Assembly (NCBI GenBank): GCA_020726505.1
Contig: JAHLEZ010000005.1
Coordinates: 3,100,001 to 3,164,000 of the forward strand
Reading direction: 5' to 3'
Origin: Leptodontidium sp. MPI-SDFR-AT-0119
Taxonomy: Eukaryota; Ascomycota; Leotiomycetes; Helotiales; Leptodontidiaceae
DNA length: 64,000 bases
In this document: piece after piece, positions 12,348-24,381 of the stretch
Layout of the letters: each line of letters starts with the position of its first letter
Position numbering within the stretch: the stretch's first letter is position 1
Notes under the pieces: model-generated
Database searches by the model: none
Seen by the model: the letters and a program-made list of their open reading frames with translations, nothing else
Told to the model about the DNA's origin: nothing
Position numbers and translations under genes: made by a program

Positions 12348-14219
12348 ATGGCATCCAACAACAGAACTTCCACATACACGCAGGTCTCGACCTCAAGCGA
12401 TCATGATAGACCAAAGAGCGCGGATGAGAAGAAGAACCTGTGGTCGTCTCTGCTGGATAGCGTGGCCAGTGGAAAGCGACTGCCAGAGAAGAATATCCTC
12501 GTACTAGGTATGCTGGGATGGGTGAATGTCAAGCAACAGTTCTGACATTGAAATAGGAGGATCTACAGAATCGCAGAGAGAATTTCTAGAAGCTCTCTCA
12601 ACGGATAATAGTAGGAGGACACAGGATCGCCAGAGCAGCAAACAGCCCCCTATAGCGAACAATTTCGCCCTGGGATACACATACCATGATGTTCTAGATG
12701 CGGATCATGAAGGTTCGTAGCTTGAGCCTGATACAGCTGTGGAATCTAGCTGATTGTCTACAGATATCCTCGCTCGTCTCTCAATTTACCTCCTCTCGGA
12801 CCCCTCACCATCCTTCACCCCTCTACTACAACCCCTTTTAACACCGCAAACGATCCCGAATACGCTTATTGTTGTACTCCTTGACTGGTCGCAACCATGG
12901 TTCTGGCTTAGGCAATTGAGGGATTGGATACGTCTTCTACGAACGTTGCTCGTCTCGCTGGATTCAGACTGCAAAGAGAAAATGGAAGAAGTTATGATCA
13001 GTTGGCGAGATCGAGGTCGAGGTGGGAACAGTCTGGATGGAGGAGGGGTAAGCAACTCGACAGAGGGGGACGTCAGTCTACCTTTAGGACCGGGAGAGTG
13101 GGAGGAAGCTTTGGGGCTTCCTTTGTGTGTTGTGTGCCAAAATGTGAGTTTTCCTGGGAATGTGAAGGTACTCACTCGTACTTACTCTCTCAGTCTGACC
13201 ATATCGAAAACTTGGAAAAGGAGCGCTCTTGGAAGGAGGAGGAATTTGATTTCGTTCTACAGTTTTTGAGGACTGTTTTACTGAAGCGTAGGGCTATCAA
13301 ACAGATACTTTGATATTTAAGCACTAACATAATTCTAGATGGCGCATCCCTCATCTACACAGCACCTTCTGTCACAAGCCCTCTACAGAGCCTTGTACAC
13401 TCATCTCTTGGGATACATTCTCTTCTGAAACGTCAACCTCTGAAGCACAACGTCATTGACCGTGACAAGGTACTTGTACCACCAAACTGGGACTCTTGGG
13501 GCAAAATCAGAGTTCTTCGCGATGGGTTCGACGTTGAAGCCATCAACAAGGGTTGGTCAGTGGATATCGAAGAATCATATGATGCAGTGGTGGCCCACGA
13601 TGGTACCAATGGTGTGAATGGCCATGCATCACCGGAAGTAGATGCTCCACCCGTTCCTGGCGCTGCTGTTGAAGCATATCAAGAAACCATCCGCGACCCA
13701 AGCCTGGACGCTCTCCAAGCCACAGCCTCGGAAAGCAATGGTCTCAAATTAGAGGTCTCTAGCCAGGATGCCCAGACCTTCTTAGCTACGCAAGTGGGAG
13801 TCCTCGACAAGATTAGACAGGGAGCCGAACCCAGCGCCATGGACAGCAGTCGTGTGGTCCGTGGCCGGCAATTGTCTCAATCTAGAGTCGAAGAAGGCGA
13901 TGACGAACAGTATGATGAGGGACGGGTCAATGAGCATATTGGCCCCGTGCAATTCAATATGGGTGGTATCCAGGTAGATGCTGATGACATGCTACAGCGA
14001 CTGAGAGTAAGTCAATTCGAAGTATCCTGATCAAGATTCTATTACTAATCCCTATCACAGGACCGACAGACTTACCAAACCCCAGAGCCAACATCACCAA
14101 GCACAGTAGCTACTCCAGATGGCAAGAACCAGAACGAAGCCCTCGCATCATTCTTCGCAGGGCTGATTAAGAGAGGTGGTGGCAGCGCAGCCAACAGTCC
14201 AAAACCTGGAGCTTCCTAG
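12348..14219 (+). CDS. cytoplasmic dynein light intermediate chain (DLIC)
   Basis: Subunit of cytoplasmic dynein-1 that links the heavy chain to cargo adaptors. Exons are 12348-12507, 12557-12712, 12764-13143, 13194-13287, 13339-14006 and 14061-14219; 538 residues. Seen: the start of a Ras-like fold (KNILVLGGSTESQREFLEAL), the conserved ALGYTYHDVLDADHEDIL segment, VLLDWSQPWFWLRQLRDWI, and TVLLKHGASLIYTAPS. Then come RDKVLVPPNWDSWGKIRVLRDGFD and a C-terminal disordered region with a short amphipathic helix near the end (ALASFFAGLIKRGG). That helix corresponds to the adaptor-binding helix of animal LICs. The P-loop lacks the canonical Lys, as in other fungal LICs. Confidence 0.95.
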
Positions 14220-15686
14220 TCTTCCCCAATCTAAGTATGCCTAGGAGTGAGTACTTTGTGTTTGACGTGCTGTAGATTCTGAGATTGATGGATGGATGGA
14301 TGAAGGGAAGAAAGGAAGGATTTATTTGAAATCCAAGGCCTCGGAGTTCAGGCTGGACTAGATGATGAGATTTGCTAGTCGCCTCACAAAGGATCGCGGC
14401 TCTCGCATGATACCCAGCGGCTTGGTGTATGAATTGCTTTTAGGGAGAATTTGATACCAGTTGCAGTCAGTGTTTCGATTTGGTTCTTGTGATCATCGTC
14501 TTGTTCTTCAGCCCCTTGCCATGTGTAGAAAGACAGCAACTACATTAGGTCGCATCTCGACTGGCCTCGAGGCGTTTATTATTTACAGCCCATCGTTGAC
14601 TTCAACGGACCGACCACCTCCCTATCTTACTTTTGAACCCGTCACGGTATTAAAGGCGAACTCGAACGCTGCTAGCGTGTAGTTGATTCGAAAAGGGATA
14701 CAATCCATCACATTCATCTAAATCCAAGGTGCAAAGGGCCCATAACTTCGGTATCCAGGCTTGATTCTGATCTCAAGCGTCAAGAAATCAGCCAACAGAC
14801 ATCCACCTTGCCTTCTCAAAGATTATGAACCAAAGCTCCAGCCCCTTTGACTCTCCAGCGCAGAAACCGTATCAAATGAGTTGTAGTCCTTCCCCTCAAA
14901 CCAGGAGGATCATTCACTCACAGTCTCAAAGTCAACTGATTGGGGCTGAGCTTGACGATCTCGCTTGCGACAATATGGCCGCCGCAAACAAACCCAAATT
15001 TCGTGAGCCTATAAATAAACAACACCAACATTTGCGGGGAACTTGAAACTCCCTGCTGCTATTGCATGCTTTGAGAGGTTGGCCAAGTATTCAAGTCTGG
15101 TCCATAGCGCCATTTGTTACTTTCAAGCCCTGTCGTCTTCAAATACAAAGTCAAGAATCACAAGTCGCCAATTTCGTCATCCCAGCCTCTCCTCACTCTT
15201 CTCAATGTTAAAACCTCAAATTGGCGTAGCATTCAAACCCCCCTCAATTCCTCAAATCATAGTTAAATCCTAATACAGGCATCTTAAGGTTGCAAAATCC
15301 TCCCCGCCTCCATGTGTGCACAACACCAAAACACTAACTAACAAACCCGCACGGTTGTGCGCCTCACGCTGTGCCTCACAAGGCAGACTTCCTTCCCTGC
15401 ATTTTTCTATTGGTAAATGACAGCTATGAATCATACCCTAATCCTTCAGCGCGCCGGGATTTTCTCCTTCTAGTCAGGTATTAAAATACAAGTGTTTTCT
15501 GCCCCGCCATTTCGTGGTTTCTGTTTCTTCTTGACACACATCTGCCTCCCAGCATTTGTGCCGTCCGAACTGTACAAAACCTCGAACCCCAAATTCTCCC
15601 CAGGAACCAAACAAGCGAGAAACCCGAACTTTGAGGAGAGGGTCGAGCAGAGAAAAAGAACTCCCATAAACAAGCAAACACAGAAA
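14220..15686. other. intergenic region
   Basis: No supported gene. There is a (GATG)n run at about 14289-14306. Two short ORFs at 14461-14682 and 14825-15046 look non-coding. The end of the stretch (15480-15686) is probably the 5' leader of the next gene. Confidence 0.5.
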
Positions 15687-16579
15687 ATGTTCTTCTTCCT
15701 CAACCTCCGCGAATCCGCCCAAGGCGGACGCATCAAACCCGACATCCTCCCCTCCTCATCCTCCACCACCGGCCTCATTCACAACCCCTCCACCACCACC
15801 ACAGCCAAAAACTCCTCCTCGCGTTTCTCAACATCCGCATTCCGGTCCTACATCACAGAATGGGATTTCTCCGACACGCCGGCCTTCGCACGGCGCTGCG
15901 TCTGCACCCTAGCTTTCTTCCTGCACCTCCCGATCAACATATTTTCGATATTGAGTTATGGGTTTAGTCTAAGGGTGGCTCTGGTGGTTGTGTTTAGTTT
16001 GTTGAATCTTTTTTGTGTGGGGTACGCGCTTTGGAAGTTGGATGTTATGAGGGGACAGAGGGTTTTTTTTAATAGGATGTAGGTCTTACCTTTTACTTAC
16101 CTTTTTTCTTTCCTATCCTATGTCTTGTCCTGCCTTGCCTTGCCTTTCTTGATTGTTTGTTTGAGGAAGAGAGAAAATGGGAAGGGGGGCAAGAGGGGAA
16201 TTGGGCTGGTTTTGACTGATGAATTTTAGTTACAAACGCCATCATTTCGACTATATCATCTGGGGACTTATCCTCGTGTATGGGGGGTTCACCACGGCTT
16301 TGCTTACTCTGAGAATGACTCATACGCATTGTAAGTCGCCCCTTCCTTTCTCTCCTCGAATCTCTCTTGGACGTCATTCAAAATGGCAAAAATCTAGACC
16401 GAATTTGAAGTTGAGCAAGAGGAAAAGTACGATCGAGTGAGTAGCGAGAAGCGAAACTGATTTCAACCAATCCAGGGGTCCACTTAATCCGTATCGTCTG
16501 GCCGTGCGTGATTGCCGCCGATATCGTGTGTTTCATTGCTGGCTGGGTTGCTACTTGGAGGGATATTAGTTTGGGGTGA
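15687..16579 (+). CDS. unrecognised four-span membrane protein
   Basis: I do not recognise the family. Exons are 15687-16078, 16230-16330 and 16476-16579; 198 residues with consistent phases. Seen: an N-terminal Ser/Thr-rich cytosolic stretch of about 55 residues. Four hydrophobic segments follow at roughly 70-90 (TLAFFLHLPINIFSI), 95-115 (VALVVVFSLLNLFCVG), 138-155 (IIWGLILVYGGFTTALL) and 170-190. A short His/Arg loop (YKRHHFDY) lies before the third span, and there is a charged tail (WRDISLG). The start was chosen for the good context CAGAAAATG; the frame is open upstream to an ATG at 15492. Introns of 151 and 145 nt are longer than the window norm. Frame continuity across both introns and the membrane topology make it a likely real gene. 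Confidence 0.7.
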
Positions 16580-19500
16580 AATGTTGGGATGAAAGAATGA
16601 AGGAAGGAGACAAAGACAAGCAAAAAACCGCAGAGGATAAGAGAGGATTGAGTTGAGGTCTTGGGGGACTCGCTTTCTGTTTCAGTTTCATTTCCATTCA
16701 TTCCGCCCTGCTACTGCTGTATCGGGGGTAGAAGGACTCGGCGTGGTATGGTAACATCCTCTGCATGTGACGGAAAAGAGTGAGCGTTATTGCGTGGTAG
16801 AGTAGCTTAAGGAATTTTGTTTACTTTGAGAGCGTGTTCAGGACTCTATCTCCATCCATCCGTATCGCTGAAGAGTCGGCGAAAAGGGCAGGTAGACGAA
16901 TATAGGAATTTTTCAAATGAGAGATTCAAAGAACAAGAAAGTTGATTTATATCATAGAGTATCAGTAGCTCGCTTCCTGCCCTCACTAAACAGCTCTCGC
17001 CTCGCTCCCCTTTCGGCTCGCTTAATAGGAAAATAATCAATTTCGTTCTCGCTTCAAAGTTGAGTCGAAATCGCGAGGTATCTCTTCTAAATCCGAGCTG
17101 AATATTTGCTCTATCCGATAGATTCGGGCGGATTACAAATGAAATATTATTTGAGGAGGATGGCAGGCTCAGCCGGTATATCAACTACAAACACACCGCT
17201 CAGGAAGTCGGTAAAGTGAAATATAAATAAGTCACAATATAGCCGAAGCTGAGCGTCCAAAAATCCGACGAACAAGAACCGGGAAGGATATAGATAAAGT
17301 TGACATGATGAGATAAGTTCTCTAGAGCTTAAATCCACCGTGCCGGGCGTAATCCACTACAGTATAGTACTCTGTCACATCTGCAGGTAGAGATTGATAA
17401 GATAAGATAGTAAGACAAGACAAAAGAAAGGAAAATACGATATATTGATTCATACCCAAGAGAGGAAGATATAGACGAGTACTTCGCACCGTATATTTTC
17501 TTTTGCATTTGTCTAAAGGTACTCTAGAGGAAATGGGATATCGAATAAACCCAGTACCACGGCTCGCGTACTTTTGGAGCACGGAATTGGAAGAGTGAGA
17601 CTTCTTTTCTTTCCTTCTGCTCATTCTGAAAGAGGAGAGGAGAAACATACGGAGATAAGGAATGGGAATGGGAGTAGGAAAAGGAAAAGTGATAGATCCC
17701 TTTCTTTCCCTTCGGTATTGGCCACACCGCAAGGGTGGTGCCGTGCCCGTGCCGCTCCCCGCCCCCCTTGCATTTGCAGGAAACACCAGACCAGACGACC
17801 CGGTGGATATGAACGTGGGGTTGCGTCTGGTGGGGGTCGGTGAGGATCACAACGTACCCGTGTCTGCGAAGGTTAGACGAGGCAAAGGTAAGGCGAGGCA
17901 AAGCGAGGCAAAAGACAACGTTCTAGGAGCCCTTGAAACAATTGGCTCGTGGTTGTGGTGGCTGTCAGATGATGGTCTTTGGCACATGGGATTGGGATTG
18001 GGATTGCAATGCGGCTGACCCAGATAGGTAGATAGGAGATAGCAATTGCAATTGCATGTGTAATGAGAATAGAATGGGATGGCATCGCATGGGATAGAGG
18101 TAGATAGGAGGAGAGCAGATGGCTCCAGGATGGAATGGCGTGATTACAGTAGCTTGTTTACCTATCAAATCCAAGAGTTTTGAGATGCGTGCGTTCGTTA
18201 TTCTGAAAAGCATGTGCAGTTGAGGGGAAGAAGCTCAGTCAGCAGCAAGCTGCGAATCGACTTTACGTTACTCGTGCAGTATGGGTGCAGCACGGTACAT
18301 CACGGTAGATGTGTGCATGTGCATGTAAATGATGTGTCGTAATATCCGGAATCCCAACAGATCGGGAACGGCGGCCGTATGGTTGAATTAAGTTTGATAG
18401 GAGGAAAGGGTGAGTTGAGCTGAACTGAGCTGAATTGAGTTGAGTAATTGATTGAATAGTCTTTAGATGGGTATTGATCGTATCGGCTATATATCACCAG
18501 TCTCTTGAACGTCACACGACGTGGTTTACGGCCTTATTAACGGCATGTAAATTTAACTCGCGAGGAGGTGAGGTCAGCAGTGCAAATGCAGCCCTGGCCA
18601 AGTCAGGTCATGTCAGTTCACAGAGAGTTTCGGGCTCGGAAGCGAGCCGTACAGAGTGTACTGTTGGAGGATGGAAAGGAAGGGAATCAAATGCTCTCTC
18701 TGCCGCCTTTCGACCCCACTTTGCTCTGTACGGAGTAGACCTGTAGGCCGGTACGGAACTAATACTGTATGTAGAGCCGTAGACGTGATGTAGGCAGGGG
18801 AAAGAAAGCCAGAGGCGTTGACTTTGTAAGGGTGGCTTATTGCTAGTCGGGCTTGTGATCAGATCAAGACGAATGAGTTCTTCTCAGCTTGGATTTTAAC
18901 CCTACCTAGCTACGTAAGCGGAGGGATTGGTGGGAGATGAGGGGAAGGAGGAATAATGGGGAAATGATAGTGGACTGTACTGAGGGAGCGTCGGGGAGTT
19001 TTGGAACTTGGCGGAGAGAAGGGAGAGGCGGTGAGAAGATGGCGAGAAATGAGTAACTGGTGGAGGTATCTTTGCTGGGAGCTGAAGAGTCGGGAGAGCT
19101 AGAACGAGCTAGAATTCGAATAAATGGAGTAGAAGAAGCCAACGAGAGCAAGGCAAGGGACCATGAGTCTGGTAGCATAAGTAGCATGGCATGGCATGGA
19201 TGGCTGAGGGTGGTCTTGGCAGACGATCATGCAAGCCCGTTTGGTTGTATTTTGTTGGTTGGTTGGTTGCCTCGTCATGTTTTGGCCTTGTCATACCTAC
19301 TTTTATGGACAGCTTGTAGTCGGTACTACTCGAGTACCAGCGGTAAGGTTGTGATGCGGGGAGAAGAGGAGAAGGAGAGGAGAGGAGAGCTTGACGAAAC
19401 TCGAAGTCAACCGAGGATGAGACGTGGTGTTCCCAGTGGGCGACCATGCGCTGAAACAAACAAGCAACCAAGCAAACCAAACCATGCCCTGAAGCTCGGA

Positions 19501-20994
19501 GATGGCGCTGACTGCTTCTTTTCTTCTCCTTCAGGCTGGAGGTGCAGTGCATTAATTGCTCCTTGTCGCCACTGACGCTGCTGCTGATGTTGACACTAAC
19601 TAACTAACTGACACTGATGGGACTGCACTGCAACAGCAACAGCAACAGCAACTGCACTCCACTCCACCACACCGCGAGTCAATTCCAAACTCAAGTCCAA
19701 GTCAGGTCCAGAGTCCACACAGTCCACAGTCCACATGCAACATGGCAACAGACAGACCCTGGCTTACCCACTGCCCTGGAAGCCCTGGGACCTGGAGAGC
19801 TACTCCTCTCTGGATCGGTCATATATAATAGAAGTAGTTCTCGCCGCGTGGTATTGATCCGCGATGCAAGGGAACTCCTGGTTGATATGGGCCTGCTTTG
19901 CCGTTCAATATGTCTATCTGTACTACGCCGTACATCTAATTGATCTGTGCCTGGCCTGACTCTATTGCCACTACTGCGTGGTGTGCGTGCGTACGTACGG
20001 ATACAAACCTAGGTACTTTGCAGCTAGCTAGCTAGCTAGCTAGTAGCTGGCTGGCTTTCTGCTCTTATTGACGCCTGATCATCAAATCCTTCAGGTTCCT
20101 TCTCGAAGGCCAGACGAAAGAGTGGAACCAACCCCTTGGGCTCTGGGCTTCGGCTTCCGCTTCCCCTCACTAGCAAATTGCCATCACTGATTGCCTTCCG
20201 GTGGCCCAACCCACCCAACCAGGGCTCACTTCAGCTCAGCTCCAGTTCCAGCTACCGTATCAATATCCCAGGACTGGAGGGTTCTCGTCCGAGTCCCGAG
20301 GCCCGTTCATCGTCACAATTTGAGTTTGAACTGACAAGACAAGGAAAGGTCAGCACTGGATGGGATAAGACAGGATAGGATAGGACAAAGTCCGACAGAC
20401 AGGGCAAAGAGGACCGACAGGACAGGGCAAGACAGAACAAGAACAAGAACCTGACCTGATCTGATCTGATCTGAGCTTTGGCTTTGGCCTTTAGCTTCAG
20501 TTTAGCTTATTTTCTTATTTTCTGGTGAGCAACAGGAAGGACTTTTTAACATCAGTCAGTCAGTCATCTTGTTCTTCCTACGTTCTTTTCCCTTCCCTTT
20601 TCTTGGATATTCGTCTTCTTACGCCGCACACCAACCAGACAGACGAGATAGACCAAGTGCTCACTTCACTTTACTTCACTTCTCTCTAGCTTTCCCACCT
20701 TCCTATTACAACTCCCTCATAGCTATCTCCGGTACATCATCATCTGGTCACCACCCCTCCCTCCGTCTTCAGTATCTCCCTCTGCCTCTGCTCTCCCACG
20801 TTCCACGTCACAGCCTCCCTCCCCCTCGCCTCAAGGTTGTCCTGTCTTGTCTTCCCACCCGTAGACCGACCTCATCCCAGGTCTTTGCAGCTTCCCCACT
20901 TTAGTCCAGAACAAAACGGAACAGTTCCTCAAATCTTCACCTGCACCCGCAGCTGCGCTCTGTCGGTCTCTACCTACTTTGACTTGCCTTCTAA
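16580..20994. other. gene-poor stretch with simple-sequence DNA
   Basis: About 4.4 kb with no supported gene. ORFs on both strands are short, low-complexity or mutually overlapping. It is rich in near-repetitive short words: GGGATT repeats near 17990-18006, GCTA repeats at 20023-20042, CAG/CAA runs near 19630-19650, and TGATC repeats near 20455-20475. The right part is probably promoter and transcribed leader of the downstream AreA-like gene. Confidence 0.55.
20023..20042. repeat. (GCTA)n microsatellite
   Basis: Five perfect GCTA units. Confidence 0.85.
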
Positions 20995-21147
20995 GTAAGC
21001 TTAGTACCTACCTAGATACTTCTCTTGTCAAGTCCCTTCTTCAACATATGCGAGAGCGTCTTTCTTCCCCTCCAGCCGTTGTCTCACGTCTACTTGTTAC
21101 AATGCAGCTAACCAACTATTAGCTAATATCTATTTCTTCTCTTCTAG
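20995..21147 (+). other. candidate 5'-leader intron of the AreA-like gene
   Basis: A GTAAGC donor at 20995, a GCTAACC branch-like site near 21105, and a long pyrimidine tract ending TTCTAG at 21147. It lies about 0.5 kb upstream of the AreA-like start codon in a CT-rich stretch that looks like leader. This is prediction from splice signals only. Confidence 0.4.
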
Positions 21148-21653
21148 CTGCTGTCCCTTCCGACCCCACTCAAGCACAGCTCCCCTTCATAATCTGCTTC
21201 ACAAAGCCCTGTATACCTACAGTAACGAAATCGCCTTTTCAGTTTTCACCAGCTACATGAATCGAGTCCTGTGTCACCTTGCCGAGTTACTTCCGAATCA
21301 CATATAAGTGGGCGATATTTTTGAATTTCGTTCTCTCAAGAAGAGCTGGTTATTGGTCCGGAGATTGTACAGCTTGAAGAGTCGAAATTTTCTTGGAGAA
21401 AAAAACGGCTTAGCTGGTGGTGGTGGTTCATGGACAGCTCTTTCCTCGCATTTCGGATATCTTGCCCCCGTCCATCAACCAAGGAAACCCGACTCGCGAT
21501 ACTGTTCTTTCCTCGTCCCGATCAGAAATCATTATCCGGATGCGGAATCCTTGACCTCGAGGCGCAGCATCTTTCTTGGTAGGTGTTTTCCACCTGCCTT
21601 GAAAGTGCTGCTGTCAACATACAACATTCGTCCGCCTTGGCCCTGCTACGAGG

Positions 21654-23332
21654 ATGGCGCTGATCCTACCCAAAGGCATTGTGGTCAACAGTGATCAGAT
21701 CAATGAGAGCATCGAGAGGATTGCAAAGGAACCATTGGATCAATCACAGATTGCCGAGTTCTGGAGAGGTAGCTCAACTCGGCCCTCTTGTCAGGCGAGA
21801 CCCAACTAACTTGAACTTTTCATAGTTTATACCACTACGAAGCGGAGACTCCTGGATCCTACTGCAGAGCGCCTGGAGAACTATTGGTGGCGCATATGGT
21901 ACAGCGATAAGAAATACTTAGATGGTGCAACCGTTGCCCGACTCTTTGATCATATTTCCAACGGACCAACCTTCGTACCACTGCGTGGACCTCCAAACCG
22001 TGTAGAAGGGTCAACACCACCGGTATGAACTGCCTATCCGCACAAGCCATACCGTACTGAATTTTGGGATATTAGAACAGAAGTATCCAGCATGGACCGG
22101 GAGCTACGAGCACCACGGCTCTTCATCGCCCGAGTGGACCATCAACAAGCAGCGGAACGACTACGACTACCTCCTCAGTATCCAGAGCGCCAGCCCCTAT
22201 GCCACATCCGATTTTGAAGAAAACCAGAGGGCCATCCACTGGCGGACCACGCCCAACTGCTCGATTCATCTCACCTCATGAGTCGGAACAAGAAGGGGAC
22301 CAAACCTCATCCGTTAGTCCGAACTCCCATGTTGTTGTACAACCCCCTTCGCCAGATCCGCGGGATGGGAAATCCGACAGGAAGGCCACTGGGATCGTGG
22401 GGAGAAAGAAGACTGGATTTTCAGCCTCGACAAAAAAGAAGCGTCCTGTGATTGTCAAGCGACAAAGCTCGCAAGCATCTCAGTCTTCGGCAGATGCGGC
22501 GGCTAAAGAGGCCGAAGCTGCACAAGCGACCTCAGAAAGTCGTTCATCGTTGGATCGACCACCTGCAAGGACGCAGTCTCGATTTCAAGAAAACTTCACT
22601 CCGTCTCCTGATAGATCGGCAAGCAGTCAGATGCCGAAGAAGCGAATTTCTGATACAAAACGTTCGCCACGCAAATTATCCGGTGGAAAAGGACGAACAA
22701 CTTCTAGCAAAGTGTCTCAAGAAGAAGCGTCGTCTGGCGATCCTGGTCCATCTACCCATCTTCGCCGTGTTGAGAACCTTCCAGAGCAAGAGGAGAGAGA
22801 GGAACTGACTCCTGAAGTACTCGAAGAATTGGAAATGCAGAGAATCATTCTAGCTCAGGCCAATGCTCAACTTCAACGGAATGCTAAAGGTGCCCCTGAC
22901 CGCGCCAGTGATCCTGAAACAGAGCAACAGACGTTACCCAAATCACCACGATCAAAATCAGGTGGAAATTTTGAATCGGCGGGAGTAGATGCAATCCGAC
23001 TTGTGCAACATGACTCCAAGGGGGCTCCCAGCTTGGCTCCAACCTTGACTGATGCAACGGGACAGGTAGACTTAAGAGATGTTGGTATCGGTCCACCTCG
23101 GTCGCCATCAAAATACGCGCCTTCTCCAAGAGAAAATGATGGCAAGGGGAAAGGACGTACCACAGAGGAATCAGCGCCGGTAGACCTGTTTGCAAAACGA
23201 CCAGTACAGCCAGTCAAACCAGTACCCGTTGCGGATTCTCTAAGCAGGAGCAAGAGTCAACTCACGCTATTGCTCAAGCAAGACAAGGAGAAGACCAACA
23301 GGAACGAGAAGGAAGTCAAGAGAAAGAAGTGA
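21654..23332 (+). CDS. GATA_AreA-like (DUF1752) domain protein
   Basis: Exons are 21654-21768, 21826-22022 and 22076-23332; 522 residues. Seen: an N-terminal region resembling the nitrogen-regulator AreA GATA-like family (DUF1752). Its core is the FWRVYTTTKRRLLDPTAERL helix followed by NYWWRIW at about residues 36-62, then YLDGATVARLFDHIS. The rest is disordered and rich in Ser, Lys, Pro and Gln, with the conserved-looking ILKKTRG and GPRPTARFISPHESE patches and a basic tail (EKEVKRKK). There is no zinc finger, so it is not a DNA-binding GATA factor itself. Fungal proteins with this layout are mostly uncharacterised. The frame after intron 2 is fixed by the only frame that stays open to 23332. 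A long CT-rich leader precedes the gene. Confidence 0.85.
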
Positions 23333-24367
23333 ATGGCACACATATGTGGAGCCTCGATTGATCAGCTATGTACAACATGAGCGTGTCTGGTGTGGGTGTT
23401 TTGGGGAGGGGCAAAGAAAAGTATTTGAAGCGATTATGGTTTACGCTCGCAGCTGCGTCTTGTCGCTTTGCTGTTGAAGCATTTGGGCTGTGAAAGGAGG
23501 GAATTAAAAGGCCGTGAATGGCCGCGCGTCTACATGTGTGCTGCTGGATGGCTGCTGTTTGCATTGTTATGGCGTCGGGATGCAAGGCAAGGCATGGCAA
23601 GGAATGGCAAGGAAAGGAAGCAAGGCATGGATTGGAGCAAGCGATGAAGCGATGAATGAAGACTCGGACGCTGTATGTACGTAGATGCATACGACTGACT
23701 GAATAAAATAGGTAAATAAAGAAGTAATAAGCAGATTAAAAAAATAGTAAATGCATAAAACGGCAATACCGAGGTATGAGTTTGAGCATGTTGAGGGAGG
23801 GAGAGAGGGATGTTGATTGAGTATGGTTGTTGTGATGTCTATTTTGGTGGTTTGACTTGAGTTCGGTCGGGGAGGGAGGTTGGGAGATTGATGTATGTAT
23901 TGAATTGAGTGTGGATTGAATGGATGGATGGTGTATAGGTAGGAGGTGGGTAGGTGGGTAGGTGAATATGAGATTTTGGGGGTTTGAACTTAATCTTGAG
24001 GATGTCTTGAAAGATGTATGTACTATAAAGTGAGGATGAAAGCGAGAGGAAGAGGAAGAGTAAGTGAGTGAGGGAGGGGAGGAATATGAGGATGAGGATG
24101 AGAATGAGAATGAGAGTAGGAAATGGTGTAGTACAGTATTGTATGATTTGAAGAAGAAGAAGAAGAAAGGATACTGTAGGGGTTGTTGGGAAGTAGATTA
24201 GATGAGATAGGATCAAGTCGGACTTGAGAAGTTGGAGAGCTAAGGAAGATCTGCGGATGGGATGGATGGATATGATACTTGAAACTTGGAAAGAAATAAA
24301 TAGCTGGGTTGAGATGAGGTGGGATGTGGTAGGGTAGTGGGTTTGAGATAATAAAGAAGGTGGGATC

Positions 24368-24381
24368 GGGGGGGGGGGGGG
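24368..24381. repeat. poly-G run
   Basis: Uninterrupted guanine run in a G-rich context. Confidence 0.8.

Noticed and set aside
20569..20904. 111-residue ORF in the leader of the AreA-like gene
   Set aside because: Low-complexity translation of CT-rich DNA with no conserved features; kept only as part of a leader.
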